This document shows, one piece after another, positions 51,569 to 62,007 of a DNA stretch of 64,000 nucleotides. How positions within the stretch are numbered: the stretch's first letter is position 1; each line of letters starts with the position of its first letter. This stretch comes from Micromonospora arborensis. Lineage in GTDB: Bacteria > Actinomycetota > Actinomycetes > Mycobacteriales > Micromonosporaceae. Made by a program: the position numbers and the translations under genes. The stretch spans positions 1 to 64,000 of the forward strand of contig NZ_PYBV01000002.1 in the NCBI RefSeq assembly GCF_003205615.1, in the 5' to 3' direction. The notes under the pieces were generated by a model that made no database searches, was not told where the DNA came from, and saw only the letters and a program-made list of their open reading frames with translations.

Positions 51569-52156
51569 ATGCCAAGGCCTCGAAGCTTGCTCTGGTGCGG
51601 CGTGGTGGGAGCAGTCGCATTCGTCCTGGTCTTCCTTGTCAACGACGCGTTCAAGCCGAACTACGAGCCGGTGCGTGACTTCGTCAGCGAAGCCGCAATC
51701 GGCCCTGGCGGATGGGTGCAGATCGTCAACTTCCTGAGTGCCGGCGCTTTACTGACAGCCTCGTCCTTCGCGCTGCGCCGGACCGTCGGTCGCTCGGTCG
51801 GCTGGCTGGTACGCATCCTCGGCGTGGGTCTGATGGTGGCCGGGGCGTTCGTGTCCGATCCGGCGCCGCACGACGAGGCGACCTGGCACGGCACTGCACA
51901 CAACATCGTGTCGGTCATCGTATTCGTGGCACTGTCGCTGGCGTGCTTCACGGCAGCACGCTGGCGACCGACACCGGCGTGGCGGTGGTACTGCGTTCTC
52001 ACCGGCGCCGCGGTGCCGGTGCTGTTCGTGATCGCCGGCGGTGTATCCGAGACGGCCGGCCTGTGGCAGCGGCTGACCATTGTGGTCGGATGGGCGTGGT
52101 TGGCGGCGCTCGGCATGCGGGCGCTGCGATCCCTCGACCGGAGCGCTGAGCGATGA
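51569..52156 (+). CDS. DUF998 family membrane protein
   Basis: The 195-residue protein has about six hydrophobic segments and the DUF998 pattern: FVNDAFKPNYEPVRDFVSEAAIGP-like first loop, FVSDPAPHDEATWHGTAHNI in the middle and a final WAWLAALGMRAL. It is a multipass membrane protein of unknown function. A HAD gene follows 85 bp downstream. Confidence 0.85.
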   Translation: MPRPRSLLWCGVVGAVAFVLVFLVNDAFKPNYEPVRDFVSEAAIGPGGWVQIVNFLSAGALLTASSFALRRTVGRSVGWLVRILGVGLMVAGAFVSDPAPHDEATWHGTAHNIVSVIVFVALSLACFTAARWRPTPAWRWYCVLTGAAVPVLFVIAGGVSETAGLWQRLTIVVGWAWLAALGMRALRSLDRSAER

Positions 52157-52241
52157 GTGCACGCCCCGACAACGCCACGTAAGCATGAGCGTCGATCGCA
52201 TCTATGCTCCACCGGCAACGCGACCGTGACGGGAGACCGCA

Positions 52242-52895
52242 GTGATCGACACGATCTTCTTTGATATCGGCGGGACGATTCTTGACGAGTCCCGCGAGTT
52301 CGAGACCTGGGCGGACTGGCTCGGCGTTCCACGGCACACGTTCTCGGCGGTCTTCGGCGCGGTGATCGCCCGGGGTCTGGACTATCAGGAGACGTTCCGG
52401 GTCTTCCGGCCCGATTTCGATCTCGCGGCCGAGCTGGAGCGCCGAGCAGCTGCCGGCAAGCCCGAGTCGTTCGGCGAAGACGACCTCTACCCCGACGCGC
52501 GGGGCTGCCTGACCTCGTTGAAGGAGCAAGGTCTGTTCGTGGGCCTGGCCGGCAACCAGCCAGCTCATGCCGAAGCGCTCCTGCACGCTCTCGACCTCCC
52601 GGTGGACGCGATCGGCACCTCACACGGTTGGGGCGTGGCGAAGCCGTCACCGGTCTTCTTCGAGCGGGTCATTCGCGAGGGCGGTGGCGATCCGTCCTCG
52701 ATCCTCTACGTTGGCGACCGCCCCGACAACGACGTACGCCCGGCCATGGTGGCCGGTATGCACACGTTCCTGATCCGACGCGGTCCGTGGGGTCACATCC
52801 TCGATCTCCCCGCCGTGTCCGAGCAGTGCCTGTTCCGCATCGACTCGCTCGACGAGCTCCCGAGCCTGGTCGCGAAGCACAACGCGGCAAGGTGA
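52242..52895 (+). CDS. HAD-family hydrolase
   Basis: The 217-residue protein has FFDIGGTILDESR (motif I, with Gly-Gly after the first Asp so that the second catalytic Asp is replaced), FVGLAGNQP (II), Lys in GVAKPSP (III) and ILYVGDRPDNDVRPA (IV). Loss of the second Asp of DxD may weaken phosphatase activity, or the protein may use another mechanism. Start is GTG 52242. Confidence 0.85.
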   Translation: MIDTIFFDIGGTILDESREFETWADWLGVPRHTFSAVFGAVIARGLDYQETFRVFRPDFDLAAELERRAAAGKPESFGEDDLYPDARGCLTSLKEQGLFVGLAGNQPAHAEALLHALDLPVDAIGTSHGWGVAKPSPVFFERVIREGGGDPSSILYVGDRPDNDVRPAMVAGMHTFLIRRGPWGHILDLPAVSEQCLFRIDSLDELPSLVAKHNAAR

Positions 52896-52897
52896 GC

Positions 52898-52935
52898 GTC
52901 CCGGTCAGGGCCCTTGCGGGGGCCCTGACCGGGAC
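52898..52935. terminator. Bidirectional terminator
   Basis: Arms 52898-52913 and 52920-52935 form a 16-bp perfect stem with a 6-nt loop between two convergent genes. Confidence 0.8.
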
Positions 52936-52941
52936 GACCGG

Positions 52942-55326
52942 TCAGCCGATCCGGCCGGCGCGCTGCCTGCGCCCGGTCAGCAGCACGAGGACGATGCCGA
53001 GGAGCGCCAGCATCGCGCCGACGGTCAGCGGTGCGGCGATGGCGTCACCGGTCGCCGGCAGGCTCCGCGGAACGTAGCGGAAGGTGAGCGCGCTGGAGAC
53101 CCCACCGTCGGTGCGCACGACCACTGTCGTGTTCCCGGCCGCGCAGGGTGGCGTACGGAAGGTCAACGAACGCCCATCCGGTGCCACGGTGACCTCGTTC
53201 ACCGGGATGGTCCGGCCGCAGATGGTGACCACGGTGCCGCCCGGAACGAAGCCGGAACCACCGACCGTCACGGTGGTGCCGCCACCGGCCGGTCCCTGAG
53301 CCGGGGACAGCGCACTGACGACCGGCGGGGCAATCCGGTACGCGAAGCCGTCCGGCACGTTCACGTCGTCGCCGGGGAGTTGCACGGTCACGTCCACCGG
53401 GCCGGGCAGACCAGCTGGGGTGACCACGGTGATCGTCGTGCCGGCCTGGTTGACGGTGAACCCGGTGCCGGGCACCCCGTCGAACGTCACGCCGGTTGCG
53501 CCGGTGAGGCCGGTCCCGGTGATGGTCACCGTGGTGCCACCCGAGCTCGGCCCGGTCGTCGGAGTCAGCCCGGTCACGGCGGCGTCACCCTGATCGGCCA
53601 GGTACGTGTAGTCCAGCGGTGCGGACGAACCACCGCCAGTGGTCACCACCACGACCGCCGGGCCGATGGCGCCGGGCGGGGTGACCGCCGTCAACGACGT
53701 GCCCTGCGGATTCACCGTGACGTTGGTGGCTGGTGCTCCGTCGAACGTGACAGTCGTGCCACCGGGGACGAAGCCCGTACCGGTGATCGTCACGGTCTGT
53801 CCACCCGCCTGCGGGCCCTGGTTCGGAGTGACCGCCCCGGCGGTCGGAGCAGCCGCCACGTACGTGAAGCCACCCGGCGCGTCCGCGTTCGCCCCCGGGA
53901 GGAGGACGCTCACGTCCACCGGGCCGACCGGCCCCGGCGGTGTGACCACGGTCAGCGAGGTGCCGCTCGGGTCTACGACGAGGTTGGTGCCCGGCGTGTC
54001 GCCGAAGGTCACGCCCGTCGCGCCGGTGAACCCGGTCCCGGTGATCGTCACCGTCGTACCACCGGTGTTCGGGCCCGAGTTAGGCGCGACGGTGGTGATC
54101 GTCGGCGCGATGTACGCGAACGTCGGCGCGGTCACCCGCCCGGCCGGGAACACGAGCTCGACCAGGGCCGGTCCGGCTGGGTTCGGCGGGGACACCACGG
54201 TGATCGTGGTGCCGGCCTGGTTGACGGTGAAGCCGGTGCTGGGCAGGCCGTTGAAGTCCACTGCCAGCACGTCGGCGAACCCGGTGCCGGTGATCGTCAC
54301 CGTCGTACCGCCTATGGTCGGCCCGGAGGCCGGCGTGAGGTCGGTGATCACGGCGGCACTGCCATCGGCCAGGTACGTGTAGCCCAGCGGCGGTGCCGTG
54401 CCGTTCACCGTGCTGACCACCACCGACGCCGGGCCGATCGCACCGGCCGGGGTGACCGCCGTCAACGAGGTGCCGCCCGGTGCCACCGTGACACCGGTTG
54501 CCGGCACGCCGTCGAAGGTGACAGTCGTGCCACCCGGGATGAAGCCCGTGCCGGTGATCGTCACCGTCTGGCCGCCCGACTGTGGGCCCTCGTCCGGCGT
54601 GACCGTAGCGGCGGTGGGCGTCGCCGACGGCCGCTCACAGGTGGCCTCGGCCACGATGACGGTTCCGACCGGAATGGTCGTCGGGGTGCCGAGGACGGTG
54701 CCCGACAAGGAGAGAGCGACCCGCACGGCGACCGCGGCGGCACCGTTGGCGGTGGTCGTCTCGGTCCGGGTCAACGAGGCGTCCAGGATCGCACCCAGCA
54801 GCCCCGGCACCACCACGGGCACGCTGCCCACGATGGGCGGGCCGTTCGGCGTCGGCGCCACCGCCACGCCGAAGAGTTCCACCCCGACGAGCGTGGTGCC
54901 GGCGCTTGTCGCACCGACCTGCGGGCAGGTCGCGGTAGCGGCGGCCTCGGTCGCGTCCAGCACGTCGACGCCGAGCACGGCCAGGTTGAAGTTGGTGACG
55001 CGGGCAGCGGCAGACGACGAAGCGGCAGCGCGGGTGGCGGTCACCTCGACGGTGCCGCCAGCGGTCACGCCGATCGCCCCGGGCAGCGAGACGGCCTGGT
55101 TGTCGGTGTCGGTGCCGCCGCCGGCCGGAGCGGTGGCCGTACCGATGGTCCGGTCCGCATCGATCACAGGAGTGCCGAGCACCGCTGCGGACAGGCCGAC
55201 GACAACACCCCGCGCGCTCGCGTCGCCCGGTGCCGCCCGCGCCGGCGTCCCCAGTCCCAGGGTCGCCAGGCCGGCGACCAGCACCGCCGTGGATGCGGTC
55301 GTCATTCTTCGCAGGACAGAACTCAC
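52942..55326 (-). CDS. LPATG-anchored surface protein with six IPT/TIG repeats
   Basis: The 794-residue protein has a signal peptide (to about residue 32, TPARA-AP), an N-terminal adhesin-like domain (about 35-240) and six IPT/TIG Ig-like repeats. Each repeat starts with a P-x-GP-x-x-GG-T/Q-TVTITGTGF motif. It ends with LPATGDAI, a hydrophobic helix and RRQRAG, a classical sortase signal. It should be covalently attached to the cell wall. GTG 55326 is preferred because GGGGGA lies 6 nt upstream; the frame opens at 55377. No sortase gene is in the window. Confidence 0.88.
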   Translation of the reverse strand: MSSVLRRMTTASTAVLVAGLATLGLGTPARAAPGDASARGVVVGLSAAVLGTPVIDADRTIGTATAPAGGGTDTDNQAVSLPGAIGVTAGGTVEVTATRAAASSSAAARVTNFNLAVLGVDVLDATEAAATATCPQVGATSAGTTLVGVELFGVAVAPTPNGPPIVGSVPVVVPGLLGAILDASLTRTETTTANGAAAVAVRVALSLSGTVLGTPTTIPVGTVIVAEATCERPSATPTAATVTPDEGPQSGGQTVTITGTGFIPGGTTVTFDGVPATGVTVAPGGTSLTAVTPAGAIGPASVVVSTVNGTAPPLGYTYLADGSAAVITDLTPASGPTIGGTTVTITGTGFADVLAVDFNGLPSTGFTVNQAGTTITVVSPPNPAGPALVELVFPAGRVTAPTFAYIAPTITTVAPNSGPNTGGTTVTITGTGFTGATGVTFGDTPGTNLVVDPSGTSLTVVTPPGPVGPVDVSVLLPGANADAPGGFTYVAAAPTAGAVTPNQGPQAGGQTVTITGTGFVPGGTTVTFDGAPATNVTVNPQGTSLTAVTPPGAIGPAVVVVTTGGGSSAPLDYTYLADQGDAAVTGLTPTTGPSSGGTTVTITGTGLTGATGVTFDGVPGTGFTVNQAGTTITVVTPAGLPGPVDVTVQLPGDDVNVPDGFAYRIAPPVVSALSPAQGPAGGGTTVTVGGSGFVPGGTVVTICGRTIPVNEVTVAPDGRSLTFRTPPCAAGNTTVVVRTDGGVSSALTFRYVPRSLPATGDAIAAPLTVGAMLALLGIVLVLLTGRRQRAGRIG

Positions 55327-55521
55327 CAATTTCCCCCGTTCAGCTCGACTGACGGGCGTGCTCAGCGTGTTCGGCACCCGTCAACGATTGAACGAGGGAA
55401 AAAGGGACAAGTTATGGCAATACGGGCATTCCATACCAAGGTGGCGGTCGTTCGTCGGCACCGGCGTGCCCCGCGTCACGACGTTTGACTTGAAGCGCTT
55501 GAGGTTGGGGACGCTTCGGTC

Positions 55522-55983
55522 ATGGCAGCGACGAAGGCCGGTCGGGACCGGACACAACCACCCCTGACCATCCAGGAGATGGCCCAGCGGTCGGGCTTCA
55601 GCGAGCCGACGCTGCGCTACTACGAAAAGGTCGGCCTGCTCGGCGTGGTGCCGCGCGACGACAGCAGCGGCCACCGCCGCTACGACACCCCGCTCGCCGA
55701 GCGGGTCGACGCCCTGGCCTGCCTGCGATCGTCCGGAATGAGCGTCGCGGAGATGCGCCGGTACCTGGCACTGCTCGACGAGGGCGACCGGGCGGCCGCT
55801 GCCGAACAGCACGACCTCTTCGCGCGGCATGCCGAGCGGCTGACCACCGAGATCGAGCGGCTACGGGTACGCCAGGCGTACATGCGCGGCAAGGCGGACA
55901 TGTGGGCCGCCCGGTACCGCGGTGACAGCGCTGCCGAGGCCCGCGCGATCAAGCAGGTCGAACGAACCCTTCAGGAGTTCTGA
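55522..55983 (+). CDS. MerR-family transcriptional regulator
   Basis: The 153-residue protein has the MerR winged helix (TIQEMAQRSGFSEPTLRYYEKVGLL, then SGHRRYD) and a long coiled-coil helix (EQHDLFARHAERLTTEIERL). No Cys metal site is evident. It precedes the reductase gene by a few nucleotides and probably controls it. AAGCGCTT within 55493-55500 upstream is a possible autoregulatory dyad. Confidence 0.88.
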   Translation: MAATKAGRDRTQPPLTIQEMAQRSGFSEPTLRYYEKVGLLGVVPRDDSSGHRRYDTPLAERVDALACLRSSGMSVAEMRRYLALLDEGDRAAAAEQHDLFARHAERLTTEIERLRVRQAYMRGKADMWAARYRGDSAAEARAIKQVERTLQEF

Positions 55984-56001
55984 ACAACGATGGGAGAGAT
56001 C

Positions 56002-57054
56002 ATGCGCAACGACATACCGCTGAGCGCCACCGACGACACCCCCGTGCTGGTGACCGGTGCCACCGGACACCTCGGCGGGCACTCCGTCGTCCGGCTGCTC
56101 GACGAGGGCTACCGGGTGCGGGTCACCGTCCGCGAGCCGGGCCAGCAGGACGAGGTGCTCGACCGGATCCGGCAGATCGGCACGAACCCAGACGGCCGGG
56201 TCGAGTTCCGGACGGCTGCCCTGTCCACCGACGAGGGCTGGGCCGAAGCGGTCGACGGGGTGCGCTACGTGCTGCACCACGCGTCACCGTTCCCGTTCAC
56301 CCCGCCGAAGGACGAGGACGAGGTCATCCGGCCAGCACGCGACGGAGCGCTGCGCGTCCTGCGGGCCGCCCGCGAGGCCGGCGTACGGAGGGTGGTGCTG
56401 ACCTCGTCGTACGCGGCGGTGGGTTACACGGTCAAGCCCGACGGACGATACAGCGAGGCGGACTGGACGAACGTTGATGACAACATTCCCGCGTACCACA
56501 AGTCGAAGACGCTCGCCGAGCGCGCCGCCTGGGACTACGTCCGGGACAACGGCGGGGTGGAGCTGAGCGTCGTCAACCCGACCGGGATCTTCGGGCCGTT
56601 GGTGGGACCGCGGGTGTCCGCGTCGACCGGCCTGGTGCAGGCGTTCCTGCAGGGGTCGATGCCGGTCGTACCCCGGATGTACTTCGGGGTGGTGGATGTT
56701 CGGGACGTGGTCGACCTGCACCTGCGCGCGATGCTGCACCCGGCGGCCGCCGGCGAGCGGTTCATCGGCGTCGGCGGGCCGTCGGTCAGCTTCTTCGAGG
56801 TGGCGAAGATGCTGGCAAAGCACCTGCCCAGCCTCGCCGACCGGGTGCCCGCCCGGGAACTCACCGACGAGGAGGTCCGCGAGGCCGCGAAGACCGAACC
56901 GGCGCTGCGGGACGCGGCCGCCCTTCGTGGCCAGGTCCCGCTGATCAGCAACGACAAGGCTCGCAATGTCCTCGGCTGGCGGCCTCGCCCGGTGGAGACG
57001 ACCATCACCGACACCGCCGACAGCCTGATCAAGTTCGGCCTCGTCACCGGCTGA
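56002..57054 (+). CDS. NAD-dependent epimerase / dihydroflavonol-reductase-like SDR
   Basis: The 350-residue extended SDR begins VLVTGATGHLGGHSVVRLL (cofactor loop), has the catalytic region TSSYAAVGY and the YHKSK motif, and PTGIFGP after it. ATG 56002 is favoured over ATG 55990 because GGGAGAG sits between them. It is in one unit with the MerR gene. Such enzymes reduce aldehydes or ketones; the substrate is not known. Confidence 0.87.
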   Translation: MRNDIPLSATDDTPVLVTGATGHLGGHSVVRLLDEGYRVRVTVREPGQQDEVLDRIRQIGTNPDGRVEFRTAALSTDEGWAEAVDGVRYVLHHASPFPFTPPKDEDEVIRPARDGALRVLRAAREAGVRRVVLTSSYAAVGYTVKPDGRYSEADWTNVDDNIPAYHKSKTLAERAAWDYVRDNGGVELSVVNPTGIFGPLVGPRVSASTGLVQAFLQGSMPVVPRMYFGVVDVRDVVDLHLRAMLHPAAAGERFIGVGGPSVSFFEVAKMLAKHLPSLADRVPARELTDEEVREAAKTEPALRDAAALRGQVPLISNDKARNVLGWRPRPVETTITDTADSLIKFGLVTG

Positions 57055-57071
57055 GGGCCCTGCCGGCCGCG

Positions 57072-57146
57072 TGATCGCGCTCGATCCAGGATCGAGTGGC
57101 CTCCCAGTGCCAGGGACACCACTACAACATGGATCGAGCGCGATCA
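57072..57146. repeat. 17-bp inverted repeat with internal palindrome
   Basis: Arms 57072-57088 and 57130-57146 are perfectly complementary across a 41-nt loop. CTCGATCC-A-GGATCGAG at 57081-57097 forms a second hairpin that competes with the first. The element fills the gap between two convergent genes. Confidence 0.85.
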
Positions 57147-57174
57147 TGCCGGAGGCGGCCCCGCAGGCAGGACG

Positions 57175-59883
57175 TCAGCGGCGCAGGGTCAGGATCAGGT
57201 CGGCGACCAGGGCTGTCCAGCCGGTCTGGTGCCAGGCACCCAGGCCGGCCCCGTTGTCGCCGTGGAAGTACTCGGGGAACGCGATCAGGTCCCGCCAGTC
57301 CGGATGGGTCTGGAACATCTGAGCGGCACCGTAGATCGGCCGTCGACCCCAGTCGTCCTGGGTGAAGAGTGAGATCAGCCGAGCGGAGAGGTCGTCGGCG
57401 ATCTCGTCCAGCGAACGCTTCACCCCGGAGCGGGTCGGATACTCCACCTGAAGGTCGTCGCCGAAGAACGCCGCGTAGTCCCGCAACGCACTGATCAGCA
57501 GGAAGTTCGTCGGCATCCAGATCGGACCCCGCCAGTTGGAGTTGCCGCCGAACAGTCCGCTCGTCGACTCGGCCGGCTCGTAGCCGACGGAGAACTCCTG
57601 CCCGCCGAGGGTGACGGAGAACGGCTTGTCGAGGTGCGCGCGGGACAACGTCCGCAGGCCGAAGTCGGAGAGGAACTCGTCGGGGTCCACCATCCGGGCG
57701 AGCAGTCGGACCACCTGCTCCGGGCCGACCATGGACAGCAGCCGCTGCTGCCGGCCGTCGGGGCCCAGCCGGCGGGTGCCGATCACCTGGGCGTACTCCG
57801 GGCGGTTGGTGAGGAACCAGCGCAACCGCGCGCCCAACTCCGGCAGGCGGTGCAGGGTCTTCGCGGTGAGCCGGGTGGTCGCGGCCAACGGCAGCAGACC
57901 AACGACGGAACGGACCTTCAGCGGCACCTTCGTGCCGTCGGCGAGACGCAGCACGTCGTAGAAGAAGGCGTCCTCGTCGTCCCACAACCCCTGCTCGTAC
58001 GCGGCGGCGGCGATGTAGGCGAAATGCTCGAAGAACTTGGTGGCGGTGTCCACCCAGGTCCGGTCGTGCTCGGCGAGCACGATCGCCATGTCCAGCATGT
58101 TCAGCGCGTACATGGCCATCCAGCCGGTGCCGTCGGACTGCTCCAGCACACCAGCCACCGGCAGCGCCGCCGAGCGGTCGAACGGCCCGACGTTGTCCAG
58201 CCCGAGGAAACCGCCCTCGAAGACGTTGTTGCCGCCGGTGTCCTTGCGGTTGACCCACCAGGTGAAGTTGAGCAGCAACTTGTGCATCACCCGAGCCAGG
58301 AACTCGTAGTCCCGGCCGCCGTCGATCTCGAACACCTTCAGCGCCGCCCACGCGTGCACCGGCGGGTTCACGTCGCCGAACGCCCACTCGTACGCCGGGA
58401 TCTGCCCGTTGGGGTGCAGGTACCACTCGCGCAGCAGGAGCAGGAGCTGCTCCTTGGCGAAGCCGGGGTCGACCCGGGCGATGCTCACGCAGTGGAAGGC
58501 CAGGTCCCAGGCCGCGTACCAGGGATATTCCCAGGGGTCGGGCATGGAGATGACGTCGAAGCTGGTCATGTGCCACCAGGCGCTGTTGCGCCCGTGCCGG
58601 CGCCCGGCCGGCGGTGGTGTCGAGCCCGGGTCGCCTTCGAGCCAGCGCTTGACGTCGAAGTGGTAGAACTGCTTGCCCCACATCAACCCGGCGATGGCCT
58701 GCCGTGCCACCAGCGCCTCGTCCTGGGTGGCGGCCGGCGGGATCACCCCGGCGAAGAACCGGTTCGCCTCGGCCCGCCGCGCCCACACCACCGCCTCGAA
58801 GCCGTCGCTGAGGTCCGCCGGTGGCGGTGGCGCGGCGGCCGGCGGTGACGCGGTACGGGTCAGCCGCAGCCGGATCTGGCGCTGCCCACCGGCCGGTACG
58901 TCGAGCACGTAGTGCAGCGCGCCCTTGGTGCCCTCCCGCGCCGGGTTGACCGTGGCCGCGCCGTTGACCACGTGGTCGTTGATGCCGTCCTTCGGGTAGG
59001 GCGAGCGGCCGGGCAGGCCCCAGAGCCGCTCGGCGTTGGTGTCGTTGTCACAGAGCAGCGGCACCGGCCCGCCGTCGCCCTCCAGCAGCAGTTGGCCGAG
59101 CACCCGGTGCTCGCCGACGAGGCGGGTGCCCTGGCCGGTCAGCCGGGGGATCCGGTCGCCGCCGGGCAGGCCCCAGGCCCAGGTGTTGCGGAACCACAGG
59201 GTGGGCAGCACGTGCAGGGTCTCCGCCCGGTCGGCCCGGTTGGTGACGGTCACCACGATGCAGAGGTCGGTCGGGGACGCCTTGGCGTAGTCGACGGTCA
59301 CCGCCCAGTACCGGTCGTCGTCGAAGATTCCGGTGTCCACCAGCTCGTACTCGGTGTCGTCACGGCCGCGCAGCGCGTTCACCGCGACGAGTTCGTCGTA
59401 CGGGAAGGCGGCCTGCGGGTAGTGGTAGCGCCACCGCATCCAGGAGTGGGTGGGCGTGGAGTCCTCGTACCACCAGTACTCCTTGACATCCTCGCCGTGG
59501 TTGCCGCTGTCTCCGCCGAGACCGAACATCCTCTCCTTGAGGATCGGGTCCCTGCCGTTCCACAGCGCGAGAGCGAAGGCGAACGTCTGTCGTTCGTCGC
59601 AGACGCCCGCCATCCCGTCTTCATTCCACCGGTAGGCTCTGGACCGCGCGTGGTCGTGCGGGAAGTAGTCCCAGGCCGTACCGTGCTCGCTGTAGTCCTC
59701 CCGTACCGTCCCCCACGCCCGTTCGGACAGATAGGGACCCCATGCGCGCCAGTCCTGCTCCCCCGAGTCAGCCTGGGCGAGCCGGAGCCGCTCAGCGTCG
59801 GGTGGCGAGTCGTCGGAGGACGATCGGTCAGTGATCACGTGCACATCTTTGACGCCGCCGCGGTACTTGACCACAGCGGCCAT
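57175..59883 (-). CDS. GH63-like (MGH1-type) glucosidase
   Basis: The 902-residue cytoplasmic protein has the (alpha/alpha)6-barrel of the GH63/mannosylglycerate-hydrolase-like group. Typical blocks are [20 protein letters not shown] and [15 protein letters not shown] at the N-terminus, [16 protein letters not shown] and [19 protein letters not shown] in the middle, and [18 protein letters not shown] and [20 protein letters not shown] near the end. It probably hydrolyses a glucoside or short alpha-glucan. ATG 59883 lies 42 bp from the divergent debranching-like gene. Confidence 0.85.
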   Translation of the reverse strand: MAAVVKYRGGVKDVHVITDRSSSDDSPPDAERLRLAQADSGEQDWRAWGPYLSERAWGTVREDYSEHGTAWDYFPHDHARSRAYRWNEDGMAGVCDERQTFAFALALWNGRDPILKERMFGLGGDSGNHGEDVKEYWWYEDSTPTHSWMRWRYHYPQAAFPYDELVAVNALRGRDDTEYELVDTGIFDDDRYWAVTVDYAKASPTDLCIVVTVTNRADRAETLHVLPTLWFRNTWAWGLPGGDRIPRLTGQGTRLVGEHRVLGQLLLEGDGGPVPLLCDNDTNAERLWGLPGRSPYPKDGINDHVVNGAATVNPAREGTKGALHYVLDVPAGGQRQIRLRLTRTASPPAAAPPPPADLSDGFEAVVWARRAEANRFFAGVIPPAATQDEALVARQAIAGLMWGKQFYHFDVKRWLEGDPGSTPPPAGRRHGRNSAWWHMTSFDVISMPDPWEYPWYAAWDLAFHCVSIARVDPGFAKEQLLLLLREWYLHPNGQIPAYEWAFGDVNPPVHAWAALKVFEIDGGRDYEFLARVMHKLLLNFTWWVNRKDTGGNNVFEGGFLGLDNVGPFDRSAALPVAGVLEQSDGTGWMAMYALNMLDMAIVLAEHDRTWVDTATKFFEHFAYIAAAAYEQGLWDDEDAFFYDVLRLADGTKVPLKVRSVVGLLPLAATTRLTAKTLHRLPELGARLRWFLTNRPEYAQVIGTRRLGPDGRQQRLLSMVGPEQVVRLLARMVDPDEFLSDFGLRTLSRAHLDKPFSVTLGGQEFSVGYEPAESTSGLFGGNSNWRGPIWMPTNFLLISALRDYAAFFGDDLQVEYPTRSGVKRSLDEIADDLSARLISLFTQDDWGRRPIYGAAQMFQTHPDWRDLIAFPEYFHGDNGAGLGAWHQTGWTALVADLILTLRR

Positions 59884-59925
59884 TCTCGTCGTGGCGTGTT
59901 ACACCTCGCCGCCGGTGGAGGAAAG

Positions 59926-61869
59926 TTGATTGACATTCGCTTCGGCCCGCAGGTCTGCGGCGACCTGACCAGTGCGGCAAGCCGGGAGTGGCTGGTCCCC
60001 GATGGCCTCGGCGGCTATGCGATGGGCACCGTCGGCGGACTGCGGACGCGTCGCTACCACGGTCTGTTGGTGGTCCCGGGTGAAACCCCGGCGTCCCGGC
60101 AGGTGGGACTGGTCAGTCTGGACCCGACGGTCACCCTGCCGTCCGGTGCCCGGGTGCGGCTCGGCGCGCACGAGTGGTCCTCCGGCGACGTGGACCCGCG
60201 CGGCTTCGAGCTGTTGGAGCGCTTCGACCTGGTCGACGGGCTGCCCCGGTGGCGGTGGCGGATCGGCGCGGTGGTGATCGAACGGGAGCTGGCCATGCTG
60301 CGCGGCCGTTCCTGCGTGGCGGTGGTGCACCGGCTGGTCGCCGGCGGGCCCGTCCGGCTGGAGCTCTCCGCCGCCTGCACCTGGCGCGACGCGCACGGCG
60401 AGCGGCGTGCCGACGGCCCGATCCCGCAGGTCGAGGCGGTGGCCGACGGCGCGGTGGTCGAGGGTTCGTACCGGCTGGCCGGCCCGGGTTGGACGCCCGA
60501 GGGGCAGTGGTGGCTGGGCGTGCACCACCGGGAGGAGGCGAACCGGGGTCTGCAGGCGGACGAGGATCTCTGGTACGCGGGCCGCTTCGCCGGCGAGTTG
60601 GAACGCCCCGGCGACACGGTGTCGGTGCGGGCCTGGGCCGGTCAGCTCGACCTGGAACCAGGGCCGGCGGAGGGCATCGTGGCGGCGGCCCGGCGGCGCA
60701 ACCGGCACGTCGTGGCGACGGCGAAGCCGGCCGACGACGTGGAGGCCACCCTGGTGCTGGCCGCCGACGCGTTCGTGGTGCGCACCAACGACGCCGCGGC
60801 GGACGTGGTCGCCGGCTACCCGTGGTTCGGGGCCTGGTCCCGGGACACGATGATCTCCTACGAGGGGTTGTTCCTCTGCACCGGTCAGGCCGACCTGGGC
60901 AGGGCGCTGCTGCGGTCGTACGCGGCGACGCTGTCCGAGGGGATGCTGGCGAACACGGCCGACACCGGTCGGGTCGAGTACAACACGGTCGACGGCACGC
61001 TGTGGTTCCTGCACGCGGTGAGTCGGCACGTCACCGTCACCGGTGACACCGATCTCGGCGACGAGTTGCTGCCCGCGCTGCGTGCGGTGATCGACGCCCA
61101 CGTGGCCGGCACCCGGTACGGGATCCGCGTCGACCCGACCGACGGGCTGCTCACCCAGGGCGCCCCCGGCACCGCGCTGACCTGGATGGACGCCCGGGTG
61201 TACGGCGTACCGGTCACCCCGCGTACCGGCAAGCCGGTCGAGGTCAACGCGTTGTGGATCAACGGGCTGGCCGGGCTCGCCGAGCTGGCGGAGTTGGCCG
61301 GGCAGGACGCGGACGAGCTGTGGCGACGCCACCGGCAGGCCACCACCTCGTTCCGGGCGCGCTTCCCAGCACCGACCGGCTGGCTGCACGACGTGCTGGA
61401 CGCGCCCGCGCCGGCGTACCCCCTGGGTGGGGCCGCCCTGCACGACGACGACGCGCTGCGCCCCAACCAGTTGCTGGCCTGGTCGTTGCCGTTCGCGCCG
61501 ATGGAGCCGGACGAGGCGACGCTCCGCCGCATCGCGGGCGGCCTGCTCACCCCGCTCGGACCGCGCAGCCTGGCCCTGGACGCTCCGGAGTTCGTGGGCC
61601 GGCACCGGGGTGGCCCGGCCGACCGGGACGGCGGCTACCACCAGGGCACGGTCTGGCCGTGGCTGCTCGGCCCGTACGTCGATGCCGCCCGCCGGGGCAA
61701 GATGTCGGTCGATGATGCGTTCGTCGGCATTGAGGCCCATCTGACCGAATATGGGCTAGGCTCGGTAAGTGAGACGGCCGACGGCGTCGCGCCGCACGCC
61801 GCGACCGGCTGCCCATTCCAGGCGTGGTCGGTGGCGGAGCTGCTGCGGGTGCGCCGAAAGGGCCAGTAG
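59926..61869 (+). CDS. Amylo-alpha-1,6-glucosidase / glycogen debranching-type enzyme
   Basis: The 647-residue protein has the N-terminal debranching domain (REWLVPDGLGGYAMGTVGGL, RTRRYHGLLV) and a GH133-type catalytic barrel (GYPWFGAWSRDTMISYEGL, EYNTVDGTLWFLHAV, DGGYHQGTVWPWLLGPY). It should remove alpha-1,6 branches from glycogen. TTG 59926 is used because GGAGG lies just upstream and the conserved N-terminus starts there. A GT4 gene follows 138 bp downstream. Confidence 0.88.
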   Translation: MIDIRFGPQVCGDLTSAASREWLVPDGLGGYAMGTVGGLRTRRYHGLLVVPGETPASRQVGLVSLDPTVTLPSGARVRLGAHEWSSGDVDPRGFELLERFDLVDGLPRWRWRIGAVVIERELAMLRGRSCVAVVHRLVAGGPVRLELSAACTWRDAHGERRADGPIPQVEAVADGAVVEGSYRLAGPGWTPEGQWWLGVHHREEANRGLQADEDLWYAGRFAGELERPGDTVSVRAWAGQLDLEPGPAEGIVAAARRRNRHVVATAKPADDVEATLVLAADAFVVRTNDAAADVVAGYPWFGAWSRDTMISYEGLFLCTGQADLGRALLRSYAATLSEGMLANTADTGRVEYNTVDGTLWFLHAVSRHVTVTGDTDLGDELLPALRAVIDAHVAGTRYGIRVDPTDGLLTQGAPGTALTWMDARVYGVPVTPRTGKPVEVNALWINGLAGLAELAELAGQDADELWRRHRQATTSFRARFPAPTGWLHDVLDAPAPAYPLGGAALHDDDALRPNQLLAWSLPFAPMEPDEATLRRIAGGLLTPLGPRSLALDAPEFVGRHRGGPADRDGGYHQGTVWPWLLGPYVDAARRGKMSVDDAFVGIEAHLTEYGLGSVSETADGVAPHAATGCPFQAWSVAELLRVRRKGQ

Positions 61870-62007
61870 CGCTTTACACGACCGCAACGGTGGTGTCGCC
61901 GCTGGTTATCTCGATCCCGGCAAGATTGGCCCCGATCCAGACGCGACGGCGACATCGACTTCCGGTGTCGGTCGGCGCGCGCCCGGGGACAACTCAAAGG
62001 GGGCCGC

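Noticed and set aside
58912..59925. N-terminal extension of the debranching-type gene
   Set aside because: It runs antisense through the GH63-like gene; conserved sequence and a ribosome site begin only at TTG 59926.
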